Shown in pieces: positions 49,805-60,920 of a stretch of 64,000 nucleotides of DNA. How positions within the stretch are numbered: position 1 is the first letter of the stretch; the number at the start of each line of letters is the position of its first letter. The position numbers were made by a program, and so were the translations under genes. The notes beneath the pieces were generated by a model. It was not told the DNA's origin and ran no database searches. It was given only the letters and a program-made list of their open reading frames with translations. The stretch is from Bryopsis sp. KO-2023 (lineage: Eukaryota > Chlorophyta > Ulvophyceae > Bryopsidales > Bryopsidaceae): contig BSYQ01000005.1 in the NCBI GenBank assembly GCA_030272585.1, positions 5,239,501 through 5,303,500 of the forward strand, read 5' to 3'.

Positions 49805-52800
49805 TTAGAGCTTTCCAATTTTTGCATCCTTTCTTCTCTTTTCCCCGTCATCTGCCCCACCGCCATTCTTGAATATCTCAACGTCCTTGAATTTCTTATC
49901 GGTCACTGGTGTCTGCTCCTTTTCCTTTTCATTCTTCTCCACAGAGCTTTTTTCCCCCTTTTTCGAGTTGCTCGACCCGTTCTGTCCGGATCCAGCCTCC
50001 TCCTCCACCTCTCGTTCATTGCTGGACACCCCACCCACAGATTCTGTTTCATCGGCTGTAACCGATGACCCCCCACTTTTCTCAACACTCTGTTCGCTAC
50101 TACCATTCGTTTCCATATTCTGTTTCTGTCTAGCAGTTTTTCCAAGTTTTTCGTCACTCGGAGACCCCTCTTGGGGTTCCCCCTTCAATAATAAATCTTT
50201 ATTCTCTTCAGACGTTCCGCTGCCATTCGTACCGGCATCAGCTGAGTCACCAGTCTTTTTCCTACTCTTCTTTTTAGCAGGTCGCTTTTTCTGAGATTTC
50301 ATCTCGTTTTCATTATGCTCCGACCCACTCTGCTTGGCTTTTCCTCCTTCAACATCAGGGGAAGATCCTACTGATTTCTCAGCCCCTGAATTTTTTGGTT
50401 TAGTCATTGCCGCCTTTTCTACCTCTTCCTCGTCGATCTGCTTAACTGGACTGGAACCCAGAGCGCTGTGTACTTCCTCTCGTCTTTCCACAGGTGTTTC
50501 AGTAGATTCCTTTTCTGTTGGAGGAAATCCCATTCCTTTCTCAGTGTTTCCGTCCTCAATACCGACCTCTCTCCTCGCTGCTGCTCTTGATTTCCTCAGT
50601 CTTTTCACATCAGATTTTCTCACTTTTCGGGAGGGTCTCTTCTTGAATTTCCTTGCTTTCTTGGGTTTCTTGGCGCCCTTGGCTTGCGACCTCCCCCTTC
50701 TGCTTTTCGGGGGTCGCTCCTCTTTTTCCCCAGCATCAGAGGCGCCATTCTGGATGGCCACCCCCCCGGAACTCTCGACCTCTTTCGCTAGAGTGATTTT
50801 TTCGAAGAGCTTGGCTTCTTGCTTTAAGGTTGTGTCATCCCAAGTGAGCCCCTCCTCACGAAGGCACATCTCAGGTCGGCCTTGAGTGGAGTTCCTCATG
50901 TTCCAGCTGTGATTTCGAACCAGCTGCATGGTGGTGTTGTGGCTTTTCACCACGATGTAAGGATCCTTGTAGCATTCCCCGCAGCCCCAGCGATACAGCA
51001 CCCAGAAGTTGGAGCCTAATGCAGGGCCGCCACTGTTGGCACTCTTTTCCACGAGATCATATACCATCTTGAAGAAGGAGTCCCGAATGGCGAGATCCCC
51101 AGCCGTCGATTCCCCAGCCCTCAGAGCACGGGGACCAGCCTCTTCGTACAGTTTCTGCGCCGGGATGGCTTTTCCAAACTCCTCTATGATCACAGGCTTC
51201 CCCAGTTTCTCGGCATCCTCCAAATGGGCACTGATCCAGAGCTTCAGGTAGTCGAGTTTCTCCTTCCACACGTCCCCTTCGTACTTATAGTCGAAGTTCT
51301 CGTTGGAAAGCCATGGTGAGTAATCCGCAAAGCCGATCCAGTTGTCGGGCCATGCATGGACAGTAGCAAAATCGATGTTTTCACTTCGATGGTTAGCCAG
51401 GAAATCTTGACCCTCCTGCAGCGCCCAGGGCGAGCTGCCGATCCCTGTTCTTCGAATGCCAGCACCCGGGTTCAGCCACACACGCTCACAAGTCGATGAA
51501 TAGAATCCCTCTTCTCCGATGGTAACCATGTGGTTCGGATCGATCGATTTCATGTATAGACTCATTTCATCCACCCAAGCACTGATTGCCCATCCACAAC
51601 CAGTACAGCGAGGCTCGTTCATGAGATTCCATCCCAAAATGGTGGGGTCTTCACGGTAAAGCATGCCGTTAAAGGTGTTCCTCCTGTTGACTATCATCTT
51701 GATATGGTCCTTGTACATTTGCCGGATGTCCCACTCGGTGTAGAAGTCGTTTCGGCTGCCCGCACCCTCAGACCATTCCAAGTACCGGTCAATGGATAGC
51801 CAGTAATCCTCCAAGGCCAGCAACAGCTTCATGTCGCGTTTTCCAGCAGCATCCAGGGCATAGTCCAATGCTTGGAACACTGTCTCGTCGTATTTCCCTG
51901 GGGCCAGGTGCAATCGTTGCTTCCTGCCCTCTTCAGTATCACGAGTGCCCAAACTGAAAGCCCAGGTGCGGCCGACCGTCAATCCTTGAGATTTCATTTC
52001 ATCCAGACGCTCTTCGACAGCCCACCACAAGGAAGGATACCTAGCAGTGTCCATCAGATTCCAGGTGTTGGCCCCGACATAATAGTACGGATCGCAACCC
52101 TTGTAGAAACTTGCCCCTTCCGCTCGCACAAACTCATTCCTTCGCTTGGATGTGGGTGCGAAATCAAAGCCTTGGAACGGAGCCCCATCCTTCCTCTTGA
52201 TCTGAATGCCACGGCCACCTCGGAAGCTTCCATATGGATAGCCAGGATACCCATCGACAACAAAGGTGTACTTGGATCCAGCCTCCATCTCGAAATCTTT
52301 CACATCATCCACTCTGGAACACTCATTGTCGGTTCGAGCCTCTTCCACGCCATCCTTATAGATTCTCAGTCCCTGATCGTACCCCCTGCTGCACAGACGC
52401 ACATCGATCGTCATGCTTTCCTTTGGCTCGAAAACATACACTGCGTCTGACCCCAGCTCAGGATCGATCTGGCAAGGATCGTATTTTTCGCTTTCCTTAA
52501 TGGTGAGAAGGCTGGGGTGCCTGGCCCTGAGCTTTTGAACATTGATGCCGGCCCCGTGCATAGGGACCTCCGCGAAAATTTCCACTTCGCTGGAGCCAGC
52601 TGGGATCTCCACAACCCCACGAATCAAAGTCCATTCACCATCGGGTGCTTCAGTGCTTCCAACCACCTGAATAAAAAACACAGACAAATATTAGTCTCCT
52701 TCAGAGGAAGACTTCCCAGATCCAGACGAGCTCTTCAACAGGAGCAACATTTGGTCAGTCTTTATTCAGTTTTTCTTGGAGAGATACGATCTGGCAGAAA

Positions 52801-55731
52801 CCTGGGGAAGGAACAGCAAAAGGCACAAGATTCTATCAGACCATCATCCACTCACTTGTCGCCTCTGGACCCCGTCTGCGGTGTATTGTAACACCAAACT
52901 GGCCTGGACACCCTTGGCGATATGATCCGATCGCTCCTCCCCAGGGTTGGGAGCATCTGTCGGGTCGACAAGAACATCACCAGCATCCCACAGCTCCCCA
53001 GTGGCTTTCTTTGCCCGCTTAGCCAACTTTGCACCAAACTTTTCCGAAGTCCCAGAAACCCAGACCTCTCCAGACACGTAGTACTGGGTGGCAGCTTCAC
53101 TCAAGATGCCCTCGATCTCAACTGGCTGGGTTCTTGTGTAGGTTTTACCTTTCTCGAACAGGTGCAAAGGCTGACTCCTCCGTTTGGGTATTTTCTTGAG
53201 GGGGCATGCATGCCAGGGATGTCCACACTTTGGTTTTCTTTTGGGAGCGACTGGAGGTTTCGGAGCTTTCGGACAACTCATTGCAGCCTGGACGTTGTAG
53301 TAGTTCAAAGTGACATCTTCACCCCTTGCCCAGGATTGCATGCTGGACACATCCAGCCTCTGCTCACAGAGCTCCCTTTCAGAGGTTTCGCATTTGTTGT
53401 CGGCTATACTGATCATAATATCACCATCCGTTACGTGGCCGTGCAAGGTATCCCCAGGCTGCAGAATTATGGTCTTGGTGAACTCGATTTTCAATCCTCG
53501 ATCTGCTTTCGTACCCTCCGGCCAAGAGTTCTCAGTGAAGGACACATCCACGCCGTGCCAACACAGATTCCCATCCTTGCTCCAGTCGACCTCGGTGGTG
53601 TATTGAGACACTGCCCAGCAGTGGACCTTGAAATTCTCATTGGGGTCATCCATCCGAGTCCACTCTCCCTCCACCTTGGTGTGAACTCCACGGGAAAACG
53701 GAACGATGATCCAGGCACCCTTCAGATTCACAGGTTTCTTGCCTGCATTCCTGATTTGCCCCAGAATCACGACTTCGATCGTGTTGAACGGAGCTTCGAA
53801 ATTGCTGTAAGTACCCTTCCATTCTTGTGGAGGCTCTTTGTACAGGTTTGCACCTTTCTGCGAACAAAACCCGACATTATCTGGCTCCCCAGGCAAACAC
53901 ACCCACGGCATTCCTCCCACATGGAGCGATAGATCCAGGCTGTGGCATCCCACCCCAGTGGGGACAGGCGGCTCGAACAAGCAAACCTCAGCACCGGTCT
54001 GATTTGAATTGAGACTTGTAACTCTACCACTGTGTTCCCTCAACATGACATCCACTTCGTCGTATTCATCCGACTGGGTGGGAAAGTATTGCCCATACCC
54101 TCCACCATAATGATCCAGAGGAAAGTACCGAGAATGGTACAGAATCCAGAAAAGCACCCCCCCGAAACTGCCCCCACGCTGTTGGGACACGTACTGACTA
54201 TCGAATGCTTCTTTGAAAATGTCGTATCGCTTTCTGTCGCCGAGTTTCCCTCCGAATTCCTCCAGCACCACTGGCATTTGCAGGTCCTCTTCGGCAGCCT
54301 GTTGGTGAACCTCGATCCAGTCCTTGAAAAAGCTCATTTGCCCCTCCCTGTCTTTACCCTCCACCGTGCACAGCCACTGGTCGACATATGCATGCATGGT
54401 GGCAAAATCGATCCCTTTCGCTTTGTGATTTCTAACGAAATCAACTCCTTCGAGGGTAGCCCATGGACCAGGATTGGCATACAGATACAGTGGAGTGGAT
54501 GCACCAAAAAAACCTTCCTCACCAACCGTCAGCAAATGAACAGGGTCTACAGACTTGACAAAACCAGCCATATCTTCAATCCAATCCTGGAGCCCATCCC
54601 CACTGTTGTAACTGATATTATACACCAGTCCAGACGTGGTTTCTCTGGTAACGGTGTAAAGATCCACGTACGATCGAGGTTCGTTCATCAAGTTCCATCC
54701 AAAGATGGTGGGGTCATCTCGATACACTCTGCCGTTGATCGAATTCTTGCGCATGAGCGTGGTTTGGATGTGGTTCTTGTACATTTGTCTCGTGTAAGGA
54801 TTGGTAAAGAATTCGTCACGGCATGCAAACTCTCCATTACAGGTTCCATTGCCAGCTTGCCAGGCCCATCGATTGTACTGATCGGTTCCCCCGAAATGCT
54901 GCCTGGAAAGATGAAAGGGAAACGAAAACGCAAACAGGAAAAATTCAAGCCAATCTCCGACCGTCCATTACAAAATTTTTACTAAAAAAAATAATTCTCT
55001 TTCTGTACATGCAAGTATCAACAAACGGAGGCAGCAAAATTGCGAGGGGAGGCAAGTCATCAGCGCGCACCGACACCAATCATTGTGAAAACTTTTCTGA
55101 AAATGGTTGGACCAAATTCTGTCATTCCAGCGAAACGCAGCCGCCTTCGGTTCGATTCGATTCGATTCGAACGCGCCCCCCAAATCACAACACAAACAAC
55201 ACACCGAGGGCAAAAAATACCGCAACACTAGCCCACATTAAGCAAAACCCCAAACAGCCACCCAACTCGCGAAACACATCATCGAAAGGCCTCTGGTTAC
55301 GCCAGGGGCTGTTATCATTCTCACCAGTAGTTCCCAAAGGCGATCAGCAAACGAACACCCCTTTTGCTTGCTTCGTCGAGGGCGAAGTCCATGCCTCGCC
55401 AAGTGTTTTCATCGTATTCTCCAGGAGCCGGCTGGAGCGATCGCCACTCGAGCGGCCCCTCGGAGAAACCCCAGGTTCTGATCACGTTGATACCTAACTC
55501 TACAGACTTGTCGAGAATCTCCTCCACTTCGCAGCGACCGAGTTCGTCAGCCGCCCGCAGCATGAGATAGTAATTGTTGGTGCCCGTGAAGTAGAAATTC
55601 TCGCACTCATCCTCGCGGGTGATAACGAACCTCGTTCCCGCCGTTTGCACGAAATCGTCGATCGCCCCGAGCGTCGACCCCGCACATAGCGCAAGCAATA
55701 CAGCCACGAACGTGGCGCGCAATCGCAGCAT
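49805..55731 (-). CDS. Secreted beta-mannanase with two GH5 catalytic domains
   Basis: Three exons, 55731-55325, 54902-52856 and 52666-49805; phases agree and give 1771 aa. Hydrolyses beta-1,4-mannan, by family (GH5, subfamily 7-like). Start chosen at 55731 because MLRLRATFVAVLLALCAGST is a clean signal peptide; the frame is open upstream without ATG. Domain 1 (about 25-430) has DDPTIFGWNLMNEPRS with acid/base Glu near 210 and VVLEEFGGK with nucleophile Glu near 351. A beta-rich module (about 470-600) and a CBM-like module with YYVSGEVWVSG and DGEWTLIRGVVEIP (about 700-850) follow, then a PPC-like module. Domain 2 has DPTILGWNLMNEPRC (Glu near 1169) and VIIEEFGKA (Glu near 1313). Both keep catalytic residues. 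The last 300 residues are Lys/Ser/Glu low-complexity, unusual for a secreted enzyme. Confidence 0.92.
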
Positions 55732-57215
55732 CGTCCAAAAGCCCCGATGGAGTGGGGAGGTCGATATGGAAAAGGAGACCAAACAAATGAAACGGCTTTT
55801 GCTTTAAAAAAAAATAAGGTTTGGCTGCGATAAAAACGGCAGCTCTTGTTGGAGCAGAGAAAAGAAAAAAAACGGAGGACGAGGTGTGTCCAAATTCTTT
55901 TTTTTCTATGCGCTGGTTGCGGCTGTTGGTGCAACCAGCTACCGGACTCGTTGCGAAATTCCGGGGGGGGGGGACGGCTGAATATGCCATCCGCTGACTT
56001 CTAAAATAGTGGGGCGTAGTGCTCTGGTGGTGAAACGGCTCAGGGTTACATCAGGAGGTGACGGTCTAAAAAAACAAATCGATGATAGAAAACGTCGGGA
56101 GCGTTCGGGAAAGGCCTTGCACGCCACACAACGTCTTGATGCAAGTACCCCCGGAACCTTTTCCAAGGTTGCAGAAGGGTTAAAAGACAGGAAGCTGTTG
56201 CCAAAGTTAACGACTCGTCCTGGGTATAACGCCACTCCCGCCACACCTGGATCTGGTGTTATGAAACGCCAATCGTTAGAGGCTGTGCTTAGTTGGGAGG
56301 CGGGGGGGGTGTGGAGGACTTCGACCAAAAACGCTGCAAATATTGTTGATGAATAGTGTGAAACTTGCGAGAAGTCATATTGCAGGGACTCTTTCGTCTT
56401 TGAAGAGAAAACAAACGTTCGTTTTAAATACAACCCCGGGCCAACACTCAACGCAATATATTGAATAGGAAACGGACGTTCCTCCGCAAACTCGTTTAAT
56501 TTATTCAAATTCCTTTTTATGAGGTTTTCTGGACGATATAACACAGTATCCCTGCTACTACGATGTTCAAATAGTTTGAATTGGTAACGAGATTGGGCGC
56601 AAGTTTGGAGAAAATCCGGCTTGATTTTAGTCGTCATTGGCTTTGGGTGGCCTCCTTTTTTTTGTACATTTTTTTTTTTCTACTGTTGTTACTGGAAGAA
56701 CGAGCCTTCCGCAAAAAAAGTCTTACAACAAAAAGACAACCCCGAACTCCCGTTCACAGACTTTCCTTCCCGACTCACTCAACTCTCACACTTCCTCCAC
56801 TGACTCATACCTCGTACTTCTAACGTGAAACCCCTACTGCCATGGGGCCTCTCACCCGCACTGACCAGTCGATTCAACACATTTGACATCGCTCTCAGAG
56901 TCAAATCGTGTGGTAGTACTTTCATTAGAAATGAGTGTCCGTTGTGTGGATTTGTTGATGTGACGCTCTTATGTCTGTCTTTCAGTACTTGTGTTCTACC
57001 CGGTCCAACACGCTTCACTGCCTCAAACCTCCGAAAAAGTTCTACTCGTGGTAGAATAAACTAATATCCTCACTTCCACACCAGTGTAGCCTTCTCCTAC
57101 ACTGTGTTTCATCAGAAAAAAAAAAAACATCCCTCACCGGATGGAAAAGAAACCTTCTCTCCTCCGTTTACTATGTCTTCTGGTCCTACCTATTCTCTCA
57201 TCACCACCATTCTAC
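55732..57215. other. Mannanase promoter side and left flank of the retroelement
   Basis: About 1.5 kb. A minus-strand ATG frame 56637-55939 (232 codons) is open, and an overlapping plus-strand frame 56009-56356 too; neither shows a known domain. A further open minus-strand stretch lies at 57018-56779. This may be decayed transposon DNA left of the pol gene. The right part should contain the 3' end of the Ty3/gypsy-type element, but no LTR copy matching 60921-61865 is visible. Confidence 0.45.
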
Positions 57216-59975
57216 TCAGAAGAAGTGCCTGATCTGTGATTTGTGCACTTCTAGGAAGGGTTTCCTACCCCTCCTGAGTTTGCCATTGATTTCCTCAATC
57301 CTGACTCGACTGGGGGAAATCAGTTCCACTATTTTATATGGTCCCTTCCAACTTGCACTGAATTTCTGATCCTTTTTTTCAGCCCTTGCTGAATCATATA
57401 AAAGGACCTCCTCTCCCAGAAAATGATTCCAGTCAGACAATTTTTTCTGTGCATTCACCTTTTCTCTGCTCTCCTTCAATCTCTGTTGAATTCTATCCCA
57501 CTCCTTGCTTGATAGTGTCCACACTTTGCATGGTGGCCATCCAGTGGTTCTATTCACCATGTTGCAGACCATCCAGTTGGCCTTCTGCAGCCAATCATCC
57601 CAATACCCTCCATGATCCAACAACAGTACTCTGATTTTAGAAATCAGAGCTCTGTTCCTCCTCTCCACCACTCCATTCGCTCTGTGGTGATAAGGGGGTG
57701 TCCTCCAAACCTGAATGTGGTTGTCTTTGTACCATGCTCTCATGTCCTTCGAATGGAAGTAGGCAGCTCCATCACATAATAGGTTGTCTGGAGATCCATG
57801 AGTCGCTATCCACTCACCTAAACACTCTCTGACCTGTTTCCCCTTCACCTCCTTTGTCTTCCAAACCATCGAATCACGAGAGAGGTGGTCCACCACCACT
57901 ACTATATGATTGTGGCCAGACCTACCAGAGGGTAGTGGACCGATGATGTCCATGCCCACTGTTTGACCAGGGTGGGTTAGATGCCCAGCTCCCCTAAGAA
58001 GTTCTTTTTCCTTCTTAGGGGCTACCCTCTGGCAGGTCTGGCAGTACCTCTGAATTTCCTCCAGATCTCCTCTATTAGCCTTCCATCCATGTTGTGCACA
58101 CAGCCATAGCAATTTTTGTGGGCTCCAGTGTCCCTCCTTGTGCAACCGTTCCAGCTGATCTCTGCTCAGCTCTTTCCCTTCCGCTATCTTGCCCAACTCC
58201 TCTCCCCTTGAGCCTCCTGTATATGCATGTCCCAACTCTGTGTTTCCTGACATGCCAGACCTTCCTGAATCACTCTCTTTAGAGTCCACTGCCTCAGCCT
58301 GCTCCAGCACCTGTTCTGTTGATCTGTTGGATCCTCCTGATTCCATGCTTGTGTTTTTACTGATTTGCATCTCTTGTGGTTCAAGTGCACACACCTGCCC
58401 TTGTGTTTGTGTTGGCCTGCTGTACCATCTAGACAGGAGATCAGCCCAAGGGTTAGATGTCCCTGGCAGGAATTGAACCCTCAACCTTCCAGGGGAGGGG
58501 TAGTTCTCTGCCAACCAAGCCAAGAGACGCACCACTCTGATGTCCTCCACGACTTCTTTCGGTGCTAACTTCGTAATCCTTTGCACTGCTGAGTTCGAAT
58601 CAGTGTGCAGGGTTAGCTGACCCCCAGCCACCACCTGTGAAACCGATTTCAATGCCCATATTAGAGCTTGAAGCTCCCCCAAATAGGAGCTGACTTTTTC
58701 TCCTCCCTTATCCGCACACTTTCGACTGTTGAGGCTGACGATACACCCCTCTGAGGGGGTACCTCTGAACAGAACATACCCCCACCCAGAGGATGACCAG
58801 TCTGTAAACAGATTATACTCTCCAGAATCTGAATTACCCAACTTGACATTATTAGTCAGTATGGATTTCCATGCTTCTGCCACCAACTGTTGCATGAGTT
58901 TCGGATTCGATCCCTTGGGAAGCTCCAGCAGAGGTTGAATGATGTTATGGAAATTCGGGCAAACTCCCCTGCAGACATTAAGCATGCCGACGAATTGACG
59001 GACGTCCCTGACGTCGCGCATTTCTGGCAACTGACGCACTTGGTCGTCGACGTAGCGTCGAAGGCCGTAGCTCCCCTTCGTGACCGTGTACCCCAAGTAG
59101 GTAACCTCCTTTTGTCTGACGACCGCCTTTTCCCTGTTTATCCGTAATCCCATTTCGTCGAGCCTGGTCAGAACACGTCGCAGGTTCCTGTCATGGCCTT
59201 CGACGCCTTCTCCGCCGATTATGAGGTCGTCGACGAAGTTACGACCGGGGTATCCATGGATAGAGCTCCGGATGCGGGAGTGGAACAGCCCTGGCGAACA
59301 GTTCCAGCCCTGGGGGAGACGGAGGTAGGTGTAATCCCCCTCTCCGGTTTCGAACGCGAAGAGGGGTTGGAGGGCGTCGCAAACGTCCACCTGGAAGAAG
59401 CCCTGCTCCAGATCCAGGACGGTGAAGTAGTCCCACTCCGGTGGGATCGACTTCAGCACATCCCGGACATGGAGCAGGGACGTCTTCCAGGCGTCCGAGT
59501 ACGAATTCAGGAGGCGGAAGTCCACCGTTTTCCTGACTTTGCCATTGGGTTTGCGGAGGAACAGGACCGGGGAGAACAGAGCCCGCTCGCCGACGCCCAG
59601 GGGACGGATGACGCCTTGCCCCTGCAACGAGGTAAGCAGTTTTCGAATCTCCTTAGGCGCGACGTCGGTGGCGTAGTACCGTATCCCCGTGTTGTGCAGC
59701 GGAATCCTGTGGAAGGGAACGCGCCATTTCACCTCCCTGTGGCAAACCCGAAGAGGAGCAGCAGTCGCCTTTGCGTCTCTGCTAAGGTCGTCACGAATCA
59801 CGTTCGGAAATTCGCGTCGCCAGTATTCCACTGAGCCTGTATCCTCCGTCTCTGACTGCGTTTCCGACGTGCAGGCAGGTTGTTCCTGAGTGGTTTGCAC
59901 CGTAGCAGTATGTCCGTTCCAGAGTCTTTCCCCTGTCCCTACTGCTGTGGTGTTGTCGAGAAGGTCGTCAGCCAC
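57216..59975 (-). CDS. Retrotransposon pol: reverse transcriptase, RNase H, integrase
   Basis: About 919 codons open. Parts in order: reverse transcriptase with VRKTVDFRLLNSY, FTVLDLEQGFFQVDV, RLPQGWNCSPGLF and the active-site box FVDDLIIGG; RNase H with LFTDWSSSGWG and LHTDSNSAV; integrase with a His/Cys finger (HKEGHW, CQTCQRV), GMDIIGPLPSG, LLCDGAAYFHS and HHRANGVVERRNRALI. No chromodomain follows the integrase. The frame has no ATG at its left limit; as part of a transposon it is treated as a fossil. Domain calls are firm. Confidence 0.93.
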   Translation of the reverse strand: MADDLLDNTTAVGTGERLWNGHTATVQTTQEQPACTSETQSETEDTGSVEYWRREFPNVIRDDLSRDAKATAAPLRVCHREVKWRVPFHRIPLHNTGIRYYATDVAPKEIRKLLTSLQGQGVIRPLGVGERALFSPVLFLRKPNGKVRKTVDFRLLNSYSDAWKTSLLHVRDVLKSIPPEWDYFTVLDLEQGFFQVDVCDALQPLFAFETGEGDYTYLRLPQGWNCSPGLFHSRIRSSIHGYPGRNFVDDLIIGGEGVEGHDRNLRRVLTRLDEMGLRINREKAVVRQKEVTYLGYTVTKGSYGLRRYVDDQVRQLPEMRDVRDVRQFVGMLNVCRGVCPNFHNIIQPLLELPKGSNPKLMQQLVAEAWKSILTNNVKLGNSDSGEYNLFTDWSSSGWGYVLFRGTPSEGCIVSLNSRKCADKGGEKVSSYLGELQALIWALKSVSQVVAGGQLTLHTDSNSAVQRITKLAPKEVVEDIRVVRLLAWLAENYPSPGRLRVQFLPGTSNPWADLLSRWYSRPTQTQGQVCALEPQEMQISKNTSMESGGSNRSTEQVLEQAEAVDSKESDSGRSGMSGNTELGHAYTGGSRGEELGKIAEGKELSRDQLERLHKEGHWSPQKLLWLCAQHGWKANRGDLEEIQRYCQTCQRVAPKKEKELLRGAGHLTHPGQTVGMDIIGPLPSGRSGHNHIVVVVDHLSRDSMVWKTKEVKGKQVRECLGEWIATHGSPDNLLCDGAAYFHSKDMRAWYKDNHIQVWRTPPYHHRANGVVERRNRALISKIRVLLLDHGGYWDDWLQKANWMVCNMVNRTTGWPPCKVWTLSSKEWDRIQQRLKESREKVNAQKKLSDWNHFLGEEVLLYDSARAEKKDQKFSASWKGPYKIVELISPSRVRIEEINGKLRRGRKPFLEVHKSQIRHFF

Positions 59976-60004
59976 CTCCTCCCAAATCGTCGTCAGGTGA
60001 GAGA

Positions 60005-60469
60005 CAGAGATAGGACTTGGGCCAAATTTTTGGTCCGACTCCGGTCCGGTCCGGTTACGGTCGGGTTACGGTCACCGTACTACGGCCGTAACTCCGTACC
60101 GTAACCGGAGTAATATGTTGTTTTTACGGTACGGAACAGGTACGGTATAACTACGGTAGGCCCTAAATCACCGTGAAGTAGCGTGGTTCAGTGCTAAAGC
60201 GTTAGGCTGCAGTCAGTAGGGTCGCGGGTTCGAATCCCCCTGGGTTCCTTTGGAATCGCGGGACCCTGCGGGGGTCACTTTCTACGGTTTACGGTTGTTA
60301 CGGCCGTTACGGTCGTTACGGTCCGGTACGGAGCGGTACGGAGTGGTACGGTGCTACGGTTACGGCCGTAAAAGTACGATTTTCTGACGAAAATTGTACT
60401 CCGGTTACGGTCCGGTTACGGTGGTTACGGTCCGGTTACGGTGACCGTAACCGTAAAGTCCTATCTCTG
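60005..60469. mobile_element. hAT-like MITE with 8-bp target duplication
   Basis: A 465-bp non-autonomous DNA transposon. Both ends carry the same 14-bp terminal inverted repeat CAGAGATAGGACTT, and both flanks carry the 8-bp duplication GTGAGAGA (59997-60004 and 60470-60477), perfect. An 8-bp duplication and CAG-starting ends are typical of hAT elements. Inside, diverged tacgg-type units (GGTTACGG, GGTACGG, GGTCCGG) occur in both halves and form long subterminal inverted repeats around a central tRNA-like stretch. No transposase is encoded, so movement needed an enzyme made elsewhere. It lies inside the Ty3/gypsy-type element, so it inserted later. Perfect duplication and ends suggest a recent event. 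Confidence 0.92.
60177..60248 (+). other. tRNA-like core inside the MITE
   Basis: GTAGCGTGGTTCAGTGCTAAAGCG (split here as A-box region 60178-60201) and GGTTCGAATCC (B box, about 60227-60237) have pol III promoter spacing. CTGCAGT between them would place a Cys-type GCA anticodon, but the anticodon stem does not pair. It is a tRNA-derived relic carried by the transposon rather than a working tRNA. Confidence 0.6.
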
Positions 60470-60561
60470 GTGAGAGAAAGGGGATGTAGTGTGTTCGCTA
60501 AAACTTCTGCCTGGTGGTTTCCCTCTGAGGGCTTCCCAGTACTTCCAGAGATCAAGGTGCT

Positions 60562-60831
60562 CCTGTTCCACTGTCCCCCCTACCCCCCCCCTGGGTGAGC
60601 AGAGTAATTTTTCCTCTTGAAGGTGAGAGACTGAACTCTGGTTTTTCCCCAGTATGTCACTGTTAGTGGGACTCTCAGTAGTTACAGTCTGTCCCTCATT
60701 GTGTGTTTGTTCCACTGCCCCGACTACCCCCCCCCTGGGTGAGCAGCCCCCTTTTTCCTTTTGTGAACTCTGAACTGTACTCTGGCTCTGTCCCAATGTT
60801 TCCCTGTCTGTAGGACTCTCAGTAGCTACAG
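60562..60831 (-). repeat. Two-copy diverged tandem repeat in the retroelement 5' segment
   Basis: Copies of about 125-130 bases at about 60562-60687 and 60702-60831 share the blocks CTACCCCCCCCCTGGGTGAG and GGACTCTCAGTAG. On the minus strand both encode CSPRGGV and ATESPT/TTESPT-like units. Internal differences show the duplication is not recent. Confidence 0.75.
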
Positions 60832-60920
60832 CTTTGCTTTCTTGCAGCAGAGTGCTGTGTGCAGTCAGGCTGTTAGGTGTGAGGACACTCTGGGTGTGAA
60901 ACGGATTTGTTTCCTGAGGC

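Noticed and set aside
49869-54985. Long plus-strand frames across the mannanase
   Set aside because: Antisense shadows; the minus strand carries GH5 catalytic motifs and closing splice phases.
56009-56356. 115-codon plus-strand frame
   Set aside because: No ATG at its start, overlaps an equally open minus-strand frame, no family recognised.
58094-59834. Several plus-strand frames over the pol gene
   Set aside because: Shadows of the minus-strand reverse transcriptase and integrase frame.
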